In this document: in pieces, positions 24,773 through 31,138 of the stretch | How the letters are laid out: each line of letters begins with the position of its first letter | Position numbering within the stretch: the first letter of the stretch is position 1 | Assembly (NCBI RefSeq): GCF_900604965.1 | Contig: NZ_UWPD01000001.1 | Span: 1,702,834 to 1,766,833 of the forward strand | Length of the DNA: 64,000 nt | Source of the DNA: Gordonibacter sp. Marseille-P4307 | GTDB lineage: Bacteria > Actinomycetota > Coriobacteriia > Coriobacteriales > Eggerthellaceae | Reading direction: 5' to 3' | Made by a program: the position numbers and the translations under genes | The notes under the pieces: generated by a model | Told to the model about the DNA's origin: nothing | The model's database searches: none | The model's input: only the letters and a program-made list of their open reading frames with translations

Positions 24773-25448
24773 CGTCGATCGCCCCCTTCGAGGTCGCGGC
24801 CAGGTAGTCCGCCATCTTGTCGCCGAAGAGCGTCGATGCGCGGACGTACCTCGCCATCCTCTCGTCGGCCCCCCATTCGGCCCGCTTCGCCCTGACCATG
24901 AGCCGCACCTGCCGGGCCGTGACCCCGCCGTCGAAGGCGCGGCGGAGGTTGCGGGCCGCCGCCGGGGGGATCCAGGCGAGCTCCTGCCCCGTCTCGTCGG
25001 CCCAGGCGCGCAGGCACTCCCCGAGGAACGCGGTGAACGGGCCGTCGTCGGCGTCCCCTCCCGGAAGAGGGGGCGGGTCTTCGCGCCCTTCTTTGGGTAT
25101 AGCTTCAGCTATACCTTTCTTATTACCCTTACTATTACCCTTAGTTTTCTCGATTTCCGCGTTCTGGGTTTCCGCGTTTCCGCGTTCTGGGTTTTCGGTT
25201 TTCTGCGGTTTGGGTTTCCCGTTTTTCTCCGTTTTGGTTTTCGGCCTGCCGCCCTTCTTCCCGTTCAGGCGCTGCCGCCTGCTCTCCTCGAGGGTCGGCC
25301 TTATCGCCGTGAACACGGCGGCGGGTGCGCCTTCGAGCTCCGGCTCGGCTCCGTAGAACACGAACTCGACGAGCGCCGCGTAGTAGCGCTCCCTGTCGCC
25401 CCTCGCCATGGCCGATCCCGCCTCAACGTGGCTGTCGAACAGCTGCAT
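24744..25448 (-). CDS. Phage replication initiator (DUF6291 plus conserved phage C-terminal domain)
   Basis: The protein has 234 aa. The N-terminal 'VEAGSAMARGDRERYYAALV' and 'EFVFYGAEPELEGAPAAVFT' match the DUF6291 pattern. A low-complexity charged linker (about 70-125) separates it from a C-terminal domain ending 'ARYVRASTLFGDKMADYLA', the conserved phage replication C-terminal signature. It probably binds the origin, which lies inside the linker-coding part, and recruits the DnaC-like loader downstream. The ATG follows GGAGGTGGACGC. Confidence 0.88.
   Translation of the reverse strand: MQLFDSHVEAGSAMARGDRERYYAALVEFVFYGAEPELEGAPAAVFTAIRPTLEESRRQRLNGKKGGRPKTKTEKNGKPKPQKTENPERGNAETQNAEIEKTKGNSKGNKKGIAEAIPKEGREDPPPLPGGDADDGPFTAFLGECLRAWADETGQELAWIPPAAARNLRRAFDGGVTARQVRLMVRAKRAEWGADERMARYVRASTLFGDKMADYLAATSKGAIDVDDPYAAYA
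25096..25217. other. Candidate phage replication origin (iterons in the initiator gene)
   Basis: Two exact 18-bp direct repeats, TTTCCGCGTTCTGGGTTT, lie at 25154-25171 and 25177-25194, 23 bp apart. A degenerate third copy lies at about 25199-25216. Beside them are a perfect palindrome GGTATAGCT/AGCTATACC (25096-25115) and two AT-rich TATTACCCTTA repeats (25121-25143). The tract is AT-rich compared with its neighbours. Iterons within an initiator gene are the lambda-O type arrangement. Origin function is inferred. Confidence 0.65.
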
Positions 25449-25493
25449 GCGTCCACCTCCTTTTCCATGCGTCTTCGGATATGTCGGCGCCCC

Positions 25494-25895
25494 CTAGAAC
25501 GGGATGTCCTCGTCGTAGGGCGAGGCGGGCGCCGGGGCGGCCTCGGCGGCAGGGTTTTGCCGTCCGTCCGACCGGCTCATGAACTCGAGGTCGTCCACGA
25601 TCACCTCGATCTTGCTGCGCCTCTGCCCGTCGCGCTCCCACTGGCTCCAGCGAAGCCTGCCCTCGATGGCGACCTTCGCGCCCTTGCCCAGGTAGCGCGA
25701 CAGGCTCTCGGCGCGGCTCCCGAACACGGCGCAGTCGACGAAGTTGGGAACGTCCTCCCACTCGCCGGTCGCCGCGTTCTTGCGGCGGTCGTTGACCGCC
25801 ACGCCGAATCCCAGGATCGACGCTCCCGACGCGGTCGCCCTCAGTTCCGGGTCGCGCGTCAGGTGCCCGCTGATCACCACTCTGTTGATGCTCAT
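25494..25895 (-). CDS. ssb: Single-stranded DNA-binding protein
   Basis: The protein has 133 aa. The OB fold is clear ('MSINRVVISGHLTRDPELRA', 'VPNFVDCAVFGSRAESLSRY', 'GKGAKVAIEGRLRWSQWERD'), with a short linker and the acidic tip 'YDEDIPF' that binds partner proteins. It coats phage ssDNA during replication. The start at 25895 has GGAAGGAGG upstream. It is the first gene of the replication module, just after repeat copy B. Confidence 0.97.
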   Translation of the reverse strand: MSINRVVISGHLTRDPELRATASGASILGFGVAVNDRRKNAATGEWEDVPNFVDCAVFGSRAESLSRYLGKGAKVAIEGRLRWSQWERDGQRRSKIEVIVDDLEFMSRSDGRQNPAAEAAPAPASPYDEDIPF

Positions 25896-25917
25896 CCATC
25901 CTCCTTCCCGGGGCCTT

Positions 25918-26020
25918 GCCCGCCCCGTTTCCGTTGCATTTCCCTTCCAACGCCGCCGGGCGCGGAATCGCCTGCTCGCGGCCCGCTTCCGCCCGTTCGC
26001 GGTGCGCGTCCGGTGCGCTA
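25918..26020 (-). repeat. Direct repeat, copy B (after the early integrase gene)
   Basis: It begins at the TAG stop of the integrase at 26018 with ATAGCGCACCG and a second GCGCACCG. It ends with GTTGGAAGGGAAATGCAACG followed by GAAACGGGGC shortly before ssb. It matches copy A in order and exact spacing, although the middle has diverged. The TTG-led frame here is not kept as a gene, so this end may be a truncated copy of the DUF3310 gene start. Confidence 0.85.
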
Positions 26021-27172
26021 TCCGAAACCGTCCAGGCCGTCCATCGCGCGGGCGAACCTCGCGGCCGCCTCGCGCCCGCGCCCGGGCAGCACGTGCCCGT
26101 AGATGTCCATCGTGGTCTTGGCCGACTGGTGCCCCAGCCGCTCGCGCACCGTCAGGATGTTCTCCCCGCTCTCGAGCAGGTAGGTGGCGTGGGTGTGGCG
26201 CAGCGTGTGCAGGTGCGCGCCGGGCGCGAGCCCGATGCGGCGCGCGACGCGCCCGAACTCGGCCGTGAGCGCGTCGGGCATGACCGGCCCGCCCGCGTCC
26301 GTGCGCACGAGCGGGGCGGACTCGGCCAGGCCGTCGGCGTGCGCCGACGCGAGCGCCCCCGTCTCGTCGTCGAGCGCCACCACGCGCTTGGACGACCGCG
26401 ACTTGGGCGGCTTCTCGGAGCCGTCGAACGACAGCACCCGCGCCACGCGCAGCGAGACCCCGTCGGGGCCGCGCACGACGTGGCGGGCCTGCAGGCCGCA
26501 TATCTCGCCGCGCCGGAGCCCCGCGTACAGCCCGAGCCGCCACGCGACGGCCAGCGAGCGCCTGTAGGGCCCCGCCGCCGGGTCCGCGAGCTCGGCGGCG
26601 ACGAACGCGGCCAGCCGCGCGACGTCCTCGGGCGGGAGCGCGGCGGCCTCGGGCCGCTCGGGCATGGGGAGCACTATCCCGGCGGCCGGGTTTCCCCCGA
26701 CGATCCCGTCGCGCAGCATCCGCGTGAAGCATCCGCAGCACAGGGCGTGCACCTTCTTCACGGTCGAGGCCGACAGCCCCGCCCCGCCGGATGACTTGGG
26801 GCGGCGCAGCTCCCGGTACATCTTGGAGAAGTGCGCCGCCGTCAGCTCCTCGACCGGGACGCGCCCGATCCTCGGCCCGACGTGGCGCCGCAGGTACGAG
26901 CGGTACGCCTTGAGCGTCGCGGGCGAGGCCCCTCCCTGCTCGCACGACTCGAGGTAGTAGTCGAACAGGGCCGACGCGGAGAGCGCACCCGCGCCGCCCT
27001 TCGACACGTCGGCCCTGCGCGAGACGCGCTCGAGCGCTGCGGCTATGTCGTCCTCGGTCGCGCCGGGCGGCAGCACCTCGCCGACCGTCATGGGGCGGCC
27101 CGTCGCGGGGTTCACGCCCGCGTAGGCCCGCACGGCGTAGCCGCCGCCCCTCCTCTCGCTCACGTACGCCAT
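26018..27172 (-). CDS. Tyrosine recombinase (early-operon integrase)
   Basis: The protein has 384 aa. The N-terminal part has an AP2-like arm and core-binding domain ('LKAYRSYLRRHVGPRIGR'). Catalytic residues: Arg in 'GLYAGLRRGEICGLQ', the HxxR box 'LHTLRHTHATYLL', His in 'RERLGHQSAKTTM' and Tyr in 'DIYGHV'. All appear intact. It lies downstream of the Xis-like gene on the lytic strand, far from the visible attachment site. It may act in excision or serve another site. RBS: AGGAGGG. Confidence 0.92.
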   Translation of the reverse strand: MAYVSERRGGGYAVRAYAGVNPATGRPMTVGEVLPPGATEDDIAAALERVSRRADVSKGGAGALSASALFDYYLESCEQGGASPATLKAYRSYLRRHVGPRIGRVPVEELTAAHFSKMYRELRRPKSSGGAGLSASTVKKVHALCCGCFTRMLRDGIVGGNPAAGIVLPMPERPEAAALPPEDVARLAAFVAAELADPAAGPYRRSLAVAWRLGLYAGLRRGEICGLQARHVVRGPDGVSLRVARVLSFDGSEKPPKSRSSKRVVALDDETGALASAHADGLAESAPLVRTDAGGPVMPDALTAEFGRVARRIGLAPGAHLHTLRHTHATYLLESGENILTVRERLGHQSAKTTMDIYGHVLPGRGREAAARFARAMDGLDGFG

Positions 27173-27188
27173 CTAGCGGCCGACCCTC

Positions 27189-27365
27189 CTACCATCCCAG
27201 CGCCTCCGTCGCGAAAACGCACATGCACAGCGGGACGAACAGCAGCGCCAGCACCGCCATCCCCGCCTTCCACTCGACCGTCTTCCCGTCGAGGCGCCCG
27301 CGCACCGCCTCCGATGCGGCCCTGCGGCCCGCCCGGACGGACGGGCACCGTCCCCTCGCAGTCAT
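27189..27365 (-). CDS. Small membrane protein between xis-like and integrase genes
   Basis: The protein has 58 aa. A basic N-terminus ('MTARGRCPSVRAGRRAASEA') is followed by a hydrophobic segment 'GMAVLALLFVPLCMCVFA' near the C-terminus. The ATG overlaps the Xis-like stop as ATGA, and the gene ends 17 bases before the integrase, so it is probably real and cotranslated. No family recognised. Confidence 0.6.
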   Translation of the reverse strand: MTARGRCPSVRAGRRAASEAVRGRLDGKTVEWKAGMAVLALLFVPLCMCVFATEALGW

Positions 27366-27544
27366 CTCGCAACCTCCAATCCCTCCAGGTAGTCGGCGAG
27401 CGCATCCCGCCTTATCAGGTACTTCCTGCCGCTCATGATGTGCGGCGGCGGCGCGGCGGAATGCAGGAGCTCGCGTATCCTGTCCGCGCTGATGCCGCTG
27501 TATTCCGCGGCCTGGTTGATGTTCATGTAGAGCGGGTAGTCCAT
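27362..27544 (-). CDS. Excisionase-like DNA-binding protein (MerR/Xis HTH)
   Basis: The protein has 60 aa. 'LYMNINQAAEYSGISADRIR' then 'ELL' and 'MSGRKYLIRRDALADYLEGL' form the winged-HTH signature of Xis/helix_turn_helix_17 proteins. It probably directs recombination toward excision with one of the two integrases. It is first in the minus-strand early operon, with GGAGGTGGGC before the ATG. Confidence 0.88.
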   Translation of the reverse strand: MDYPLYMNINQAAEYSGISADRIRELLHSAAPPPHIMSGRKYLIRRDALADYLEGLEVAR

Positions 27545-27707
27545 GAGCCCACCTCCTTCGCTATGTCTTGCTTTCGATACTCCGTTTCCCGCGCTTTTCG
27601 GCGAGCTGCGGGAGCGCCATGGTCGGCTCGCTCTGCTGTTCGGGCGCGGCGTGCCGGTATTTCAAGGTGCGGGGTCTCGACAACCTCACACGGCGCAGCT
27701 TGCCTGG

Positions 27708-27794
27708 TCACTTCCCGGAATCGTTTTTCGCTATGGCTAGACCGACGACCAATCCGGCGACGAAGAATTGGATTAACATTGCTATTGCGAACAT
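27708..27794 (-). CDS. Tiny hydrophobic peptide (28 aa)
   Basis: The sequence is almost wholly membrane-spanning ('MFAIAMLIQFFVAGLVVGLA') with a short polar tail. The ATG has AAAGGAAG six bases upstream. It lies on the minus strand just upstream of the plus-strand gene at 27821. It could be a toxin-like peptide, a small membrane effector or chance. The good RBS and strong hydrophobicity support it. Confidence 0.4.
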   Translation of the reverse strand: MFAIAMLIQFFVAGLVVGLAIAKNDSGK

Positions 27795-27820
27795 CCGACT
27801 TCCTTTCGATAGGGGCTTGT

Positions 27821-28369
27821 ATGCTCGGTAAAATCCTCGGTTTCCTGTTCAAGAACGTTTTTCTCGTTATGTTCATCGGGTCGATAGCCGCTTCGGGCTT
27901 CTTCTCCTACCAGTCGTTCGGGGCGGCGTTCTGGCTTGCGTCCGAAGAACCGGCGGCGTTCATGTCCGCGATGGCGGCATCCTTCTCGCTCGGCGCTTTC
28001 GTCGGCATGGCCACGCGTGTGCCGGGTTTTATCAAAGAGCGCAAATACGAGAAGAGGATGTTCGAAACGGCGTCCCGACAGCTCGAAGAGGCTGATAAAG
28101 ATACGTTTCTCTCGCTCGATAGAGCCGTCAAGTCGATGCTCGTCCGGCTCGAACGTGCAGGCGGGAGCAAGGTATTCGAATTGGACGACGGGAAGCTCGA
28201 AAAGAAGAACCTGAACAGAATGTCGACCGCGCTGGTAAAAGTCTCTGATTTTGGAGAGAAGAAGTACCTGCTCGTTCTCACCGACGAGGGGAAGCGCGTT
28301 CTCGATAATTCGCGCGATCTGGTCGATTCGTTCATCGCCGAGCAGCCCGACGGCTTCTTCGGCGACTAG
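27821..28369 (+). CDS. Lysogeny-region membrane protein with winged-helix-like tail
   Basis: The protein has 182 aa. Two hydrophobic segments lie in the first 70 residues ('ILGFLFKNVFLVMFIGSIAA', 'FMSAMAASFSLGAFVGMATR'), then a basic stretch and a cytoplasmic domain ending 'FGEKKYLLVLTDEGKRVLDN', which reads like a winged helix. It is plus-strand, opposite to the early operon, so probably expressed in the lysogen (moron or superinfection-exclusion type). RBS AGGGGC. No family recognised. Confidence 0.7.
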   Translation: MLGKILGFLFKNVFLVMFIGSIAASGFFSYQSFGAAFWLASEEPAAFMSAMAASFSLGAFVGMATRVPGFIKERKYEKRMFETASRQLEEADKDTFLSLDRAVKSMLVRLERAGGSKVFELDDGKLEKKNLNRMSTALVKVSDFGEKKYLLVLTDEGKRVLDNSRDLVDSFIAEQPDGFFGD

Positions 28370-28470
28370 CAGCTGCGCCGTATGAGGTTGTCAAGGTCCT
28401 GTCGGTGCTAGGGTTCCGAACAGTCGAATACCCGCATGACATGGCGGCGATTTATCAGGGAGGATTGGGA

Positions 28471-28908
28471 ATGGTCGAGCTGACTAACGAGGAGATGGCC
28501 GCTATCAAGGAGCTGACATCTGCGTACAAAAGCGGCAAGGATATCGGAGAGCTCATCTCCCAAAGGCTCTACGAGGAGCTGTCAACAAAAACGGTGGACG
28601 ATATCGGCAACGTGAGCCACGAGAAGCGCCCCGGGTTCGACGAGCAGATGAGCGTTTACGAGAGCCTAAGCGAGAAGGGTCTGCTGTCCAGCTACCAGTT
28701 GCCAATGAGCTTTCACAGGACGTTCGATGGGCTTACCAGCCTCGGGCGCTGCTACCTCGAAGACCGCGAAGCCGAATTGGCCGCAAGGAAAAAGGAGCTG
28801 CGTTCGGACCGCATCCACGATTACAAGGTGGCGTGCTTCAGCTTCGTCGGAGGCGCTGCCGCAGGCGGAATCGTCTCGTACGTCATGCACGTCCAGTTCG
28901 GCTTCTAG
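28471..28908 (+). CDS. Lysogeny-region winged-helix-like protein with C-terminal membrane segment
   Basis: The protein has 145 aa. The N-terminal 'MVELTNEEMAAIKELTSAYK' and the central 'VYESLSEKGLLSSYQLP' with 'TSLGRCYLEDREAELAARKK' suggest a helical or winged fold. A hydrophobic C-terminus follows ('VACFSFVGGAAAGGIVSYVM'). It is the mirror architecture of the gene at 27821 and may work with it. RBS GGAGG at 8 bases. It could be a prophage defence or exclusion factor, by inference only. Confidence 0.7.
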   Translation: MVELTNEEMAAIKELTSAYKSGKDIGELISQRLYEELSTKTVDDIGNVSHEKRPGFDEQMSVYESLSEKGLLSSYQLPMSFHRTFDGLTSLGRCYLEDREAELAARKKELRSDRIHDYKVACFSFVGGAAAGGIVSYVMHVQFGF

Positions 28909-29015
28909 ATTCCGAAGCCCTTCGCGATGAATCCGGCTATCATGCCTCCGAATACGCCTCCGGCAATACTGAACAGGCATACTATTAGGAACTCCCCCAT
29001 CAGGTCTCTTTTCAT
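28905..29015 (-). CDS. Tiny hydrophobic Gly-rich peptide (36 aa)
   Basis: The sequence begins 'MKRDLMGEFLIVCLFSIAGG' and continues with a Gly-rich hydrophobic segment and a basic end. AGAAGGT precedes the ATG. Its stop overlaps the stop of the gene at 28471 on the other strand. It lies downstream of the Cro-like gene on the same strand, so the same promoter could express it. A small membrane protein or toxin-like peptide is possible. Confidence 0.5.
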   Translation of the reverse strand: MKRDLMGEFLIVCLFSIAGGVFGGMIAGFIAKGFGI

Positions 29016-29102
29016 GGTTACCTTCTTTCTGTAGGCCGCCATGTCATGCGGATATTCGGCTTTCAAGGTTCCCGCCCGTCTGGGGCGGCGGTTGGTGGTT
29101 GC

Positions 29103-29324
29103 TTAGACGATGCTCTTGACTCTTTCATTGCGGTCGTCGGTCATCTCAAGCAGATAGTCGGGAGAGCATCCGAACAGCGTGCTGAGCTGCACTAGGTTTC
29201 TCCCACTAGGCTCGTAGCTTCCGTTTTCCCAACCACGCACGCTATTCGCGTGAACTCCGAGAAGATCAGCCACTTTCTCAGTGCTTAACCCAGATTTAAA
29301 CCGTTCGGCTCTTATTCGATTCAT
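29103..29324 (-). CDS. Cro-like HTH repressor
   Basis: The protein has 73 aa. An Xre HTH ('LSTEKVADLLGVHANSVRGW' then 'ENG') fills most of it, followed by a short tail. It is divergent from the CI-like gene and read from the strong promoter at 29370-29397, the classical Cro position. The ATG has AGGAGGTGACG upstream. It probably represses the lysogenic promoter during lytic growth. Confidence 0.88.
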   Translation of the reverse strand: MNRIRAERFKSGLSTEKVADLLGVHANSVRGWENGSYEPSGRNLVQLSTLFGCSPDYLLEMTDDRNERVKSIV

Positions 29325-29369
29325 TCGTCACCTCCTAATTACAAAGATTTGTTGTTAACTGATAGAACG

Positions 29370-29397
29370 AATATAACAGTTATCTGTTTGAAGTCAA
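29370..29397 (-). promoter_or_regulatory. Lytic (PR-like) promoter
   Basis: On the minus strand TTGACT (29392-29397) and TATATT (29370-29375) are spaced by 16 bases. The operator dyad at 29375-29388 fills the spacer. It drives the Cro-like gene and possibly the early operon beyond. It is almost certainly the CI-controlled switch. Confidence 0.85.
29375..29388. promoter_or_regulatory. Operator dyad AACAG-TTAT-CTGTT
   Basis: Perfect 5-bp arms lie between the -35 and -10 of the PR-like promoter. A bound CI- or Cro-like dimer would block RNA polymerase. Confidence 0.72.
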
Positions 29398-29411
29398 CAG
29401 AATTTTGGTAG

Positions 29412-29428
29412 ACAATACAAATTATTGT
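29412..29428. promoter_or_regulatory. Operator dyad ACAATA-CAAAT-TATTGT near the CI start
   Basis: Perfect 6-bp arms lie 15-31 bases before the CI-like ATG. A -35-like TTGAAG (29388-29393) and GACAAT (29411-29416) at 17-base spacing overlap it. This suggests autoregulation of CI by a second operator whose sequence differs from the first. Confidence 0.6.
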
Positions 29429-29442
29429 TAGAAGGGAAGACG

Positions 29443-30084
29443 ATGGATCACAACAAACTTGCTGAGATGAGAGAACGAGCTGGCCTTACTCAGCAGCAGC
29501 TAGCTGATAGACTCGGCGTGACCCAACAGACAGTCTGGTACTACGAAAAAGGTAGGCGAGAAATCAAATCGAGCGTGCTCATCGAAATGAGCAAGGCCCT
29601 TGGCTGCACTATTTCCGAACTGCTTGGAATTACCGAAGTTGCCGGGATCGTTCCGAATCGCGAGCACGTCATGCATCGCATGCCCGTGCTCGGTCGTATA
29701 GCCGCTGGAGACCCGCGAGAGGCAATAAGCCAGGCGGATGAATGGCATGACACGCGCGACGAACTGTGGAGGGGTCACGAGAACGCCTTCTGGTTGATGG
29801 TGTCCGGAACATCCATGAACAAGTTGTTCCCCGAAGGTTCGCTAGTGCTTGTCGATCCGGACATGGATGTTCGGAACGGTGATGTCGGAGCTGTGTTCGT
29901 CAACGGATACGACGCGACGATAAAGCGCGTGTTCTACGAACAGGGCGCGATAAGGCTGCATCCCGAAAGCTACGATCCAGATTACATCGACCGGATCATA
30001 GCTTACGATGACGAAAACGCGCCCGATTTCAGGGCGGTTGGTCGCGTAATAAGCTATTCGGCGCCAGATGGTTGGAGGGCATGA
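29443..30084 (+). CDS. CI-like repressor with S24 (LexA-type) self-cleavage domain
   Basis: The protein has 213 aa. N-terminal Xre HTH 'LTQQQLADRLGVTQQTVWYY'. C-terminal S24 domain: cleavage-type Ala-Gly in 'VLGRIAAGDP', catalytic Ser in 'VSGTSMNKLFPEGSL' and Lys in 'ATIKRVFY'. It keeps the prophage silent and is cleaved after RecA activation, so the phage should be SOS-inducible. ATG 29443 with GAAGGGAAG upstream is preferred over the TTG at 29425. Confidence 0.95.
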   Translation: MDHNKLAEMRERAGLTQQQLADRLGVTQQTVWYYEKGRREIKSSVLIEMSKALGCTISELLGITEVAGIVPNREHVMHRMPVLGRIAAGDPREAISQADEWHDTRDELWRGHENAFWLMVSGTSMNKLFPEGSLVLVDPDMDVRNGDVGAVFVNGYDATIKRVFYEQGAIRLHPESYDPDYIDRIIAYDDENAPDFRAVGRVISYSAPDGWRA

Positions 30085-30106
30085 AACACAGGCGAAGTGA
30101 CCATAA

Positions 30107-30214
30107 TTTGAAAACAAGTCGACCGTGTACGACTACGGAATAGACGACACGCCCGAGATCACGGTGATAGGGCGCGTGGCGTGGTACTGCGTGCCTTTCG
30201 ATTGGGAGTTCTAA
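30107..30214 (+). pseudogene. C-terminal remnant of a second repressor gene
   Basis: Thirty-five codons are open after a TAA at 30104-30106, with no start. The peptide 'DDTPEITVIGRVAWYCVPFD' resembles the end of S24-type repressors, as does the intact gene's 'FRAVGRVISYS'. It lies directly downstream of the CI-like gene and is probably left by past replacement of the immunity region. Confidence 0.5.
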
Positions 30215-30261
30215 TAACGTTTTTGTTTTAGAAATATGGTTTAGAGGAAATAATTTCAAAA

Positions 30262-30284
30262 AAATTTAGCATCATGCTAAATTT
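30262..30284. promoter_or_regulatory. 23-bp perfect operator dyad upstream of the toxin-antitoxin-chaperone operon
   Basis: AAATTTAGCAT (30262-30272) and ATGCTAAATTT (30274-30284) flank one base. It lies 15 bases before the TTG of the toxin gene and overlaps the expected promoter in an AT-rich stretch. An autoregulatory site for the HTH antitoxin is the natural reading. Confidence 0.8.
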
Positions 30285-30298
30285 TAGGAGGTGACGAA

Positions 30299-30625
30299 TT
30301 GGCGGGTCCGACATATCCGCTCGAAAAGGTGAAGGGCATCGCTCGGAGCGGAAACGGCCTGATCCTGTCGAAGCGCGTCACGATCTACATGAACGACCGA
30401 TACAGGGAGTTCGGAAGGCCTTTAGAGATAGCCCGGTCGATATGCTTGGCTGCAAAAGAGTCCGACTTCGAAAAGACCTCCGAGTTGAAGAAGAGACCGG
30501 GCACAATGGCAGACATATATTCGGTCGAATGGGAAGAAGAGGTCTGGTATCTGAAATTCTTCGTCGATTACGGCGAACCGGTTATCGTCGTCTGGTCGTG
30601 CAAGCACGACGGGGACATGTGCTAA
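30299..30625 (+). CDS. mqsR: MqsR-type toxin (mRNA interferase)
   Basis: The protein has 108 aa. 'LEKVKGIARSGNGLILSKRV' at the start, 'SICLAAKESDFEKTSELKKR' in the middle, and 'ADIYSVEWEEEVWYLKFFV' match the order of MqsR blocks (a vxk helix, 'SDFyKs', 'qDVY...vYlKi'). MqsR is a RelE-fold ribonuclease cutting mRNA mainly at GCU. A TTG start with AGGAGGTG six bases upstream may keep expression low. It is first in the operon, before the antitoxin, as in E. coli mqsRA. Confidence 0.85.
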   Translation: MAGPTYPLEKVKGIARSGNGLILSKRVTIYMNDRYREFGRPLEIARSICLAAKESDFEKTSELKKRPGTMADIYSVEWEEEVWYLKFFVDYGEPVIVVWSCKHDGDMC

Positions 30626-30634
30626 GGAGTCGAT

Positions 30635-31135
30635 ATGATCTGTGCAGAATGCGGAGATGAGCTTGAGAAGAGTTATGCGCCGATCGAGACTGCGTTCAGG
30701 GGGACGATGGTCGTTGTCGAGGGTGTCGAGCATTTCGTCTGCCGATCGTGCAGCGAGGTGTTCTTCAATGGTGGTCAGGCCGACGATTTCGCGGACGCGG
30801 TCGACGCGGCTTACAGAAGGGCGAACGGCCTCCTTGCTCCTGACGAGATAAGGCGCATCAGAAAGCAGCTCCGGATGAACCAGGACGAGTTCCAGAGCCT
30901 GCTCGGCGTCGGCAAAACAACCGTCAGCAGGTGGGAAAGCGGCAGGATCATCCAGTCAAAATCGACCGACAATCTGATAAGGCTTGCGGCAGCCAGCCGA
31001 GACAACGTGGAACTCCTCAGAAAGTCGGCCGCCCATGGAAACAGTTTCCCCGTCCAAGCGTCCGCAAGAAGCGAATGGGCTGGACGGTCGAAAAGCAGAA
31101 ACGTCACGTTAATCGGTCTGCACGGCGAAAGGTAG
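30635..31135 (+). CDS. mqsA: MqsA-type antitoxin with long C-terminal extension
   Basis: The protein has 166 aa, against about 131 for E. coli MqsA. The N-terminal zinc domain has 'MICAECGDELEKSY' and 'VEHFVCRSCSEVFFNG'. The HTH is 'LRMNQDEFQSLLGVGKTTVS' then 'RWESG'. After residue about 130 a basic, disorder-like tail follows ('ARSEWAGRSKSRNVTLIGLH'). In TAC systems such an extension is the chaperone-addiction region that makes the antitoxin unstable without its chaperone. The next gene is the candidate chaperone, 3 bases away. Confidence 0.88.
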   Translation: MICAECGDELEKSYAPIETAFRGTMVVVEGVEHFVCRSCSEVFFNGGQADDFADAVDAAYRRANGLLAPDEIRRIRKQLRMNQDEFQSLLGVGKTTVSRWESGRIIQSKSTDNLIRLAAASRDNVELLRKSAAHGNSFPVQASARSEWAGRSKSRNVTLIGLHGER

Positions 31136-31138
31136 AAG

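Noticed and set aside
25423-25950. ORF beginning in repeat copy B
   Set aside because: It overlaps ssb in another frame and is Arg-rich after the first 15 codons; only the repeat part resembles the DUF3310 gene start.
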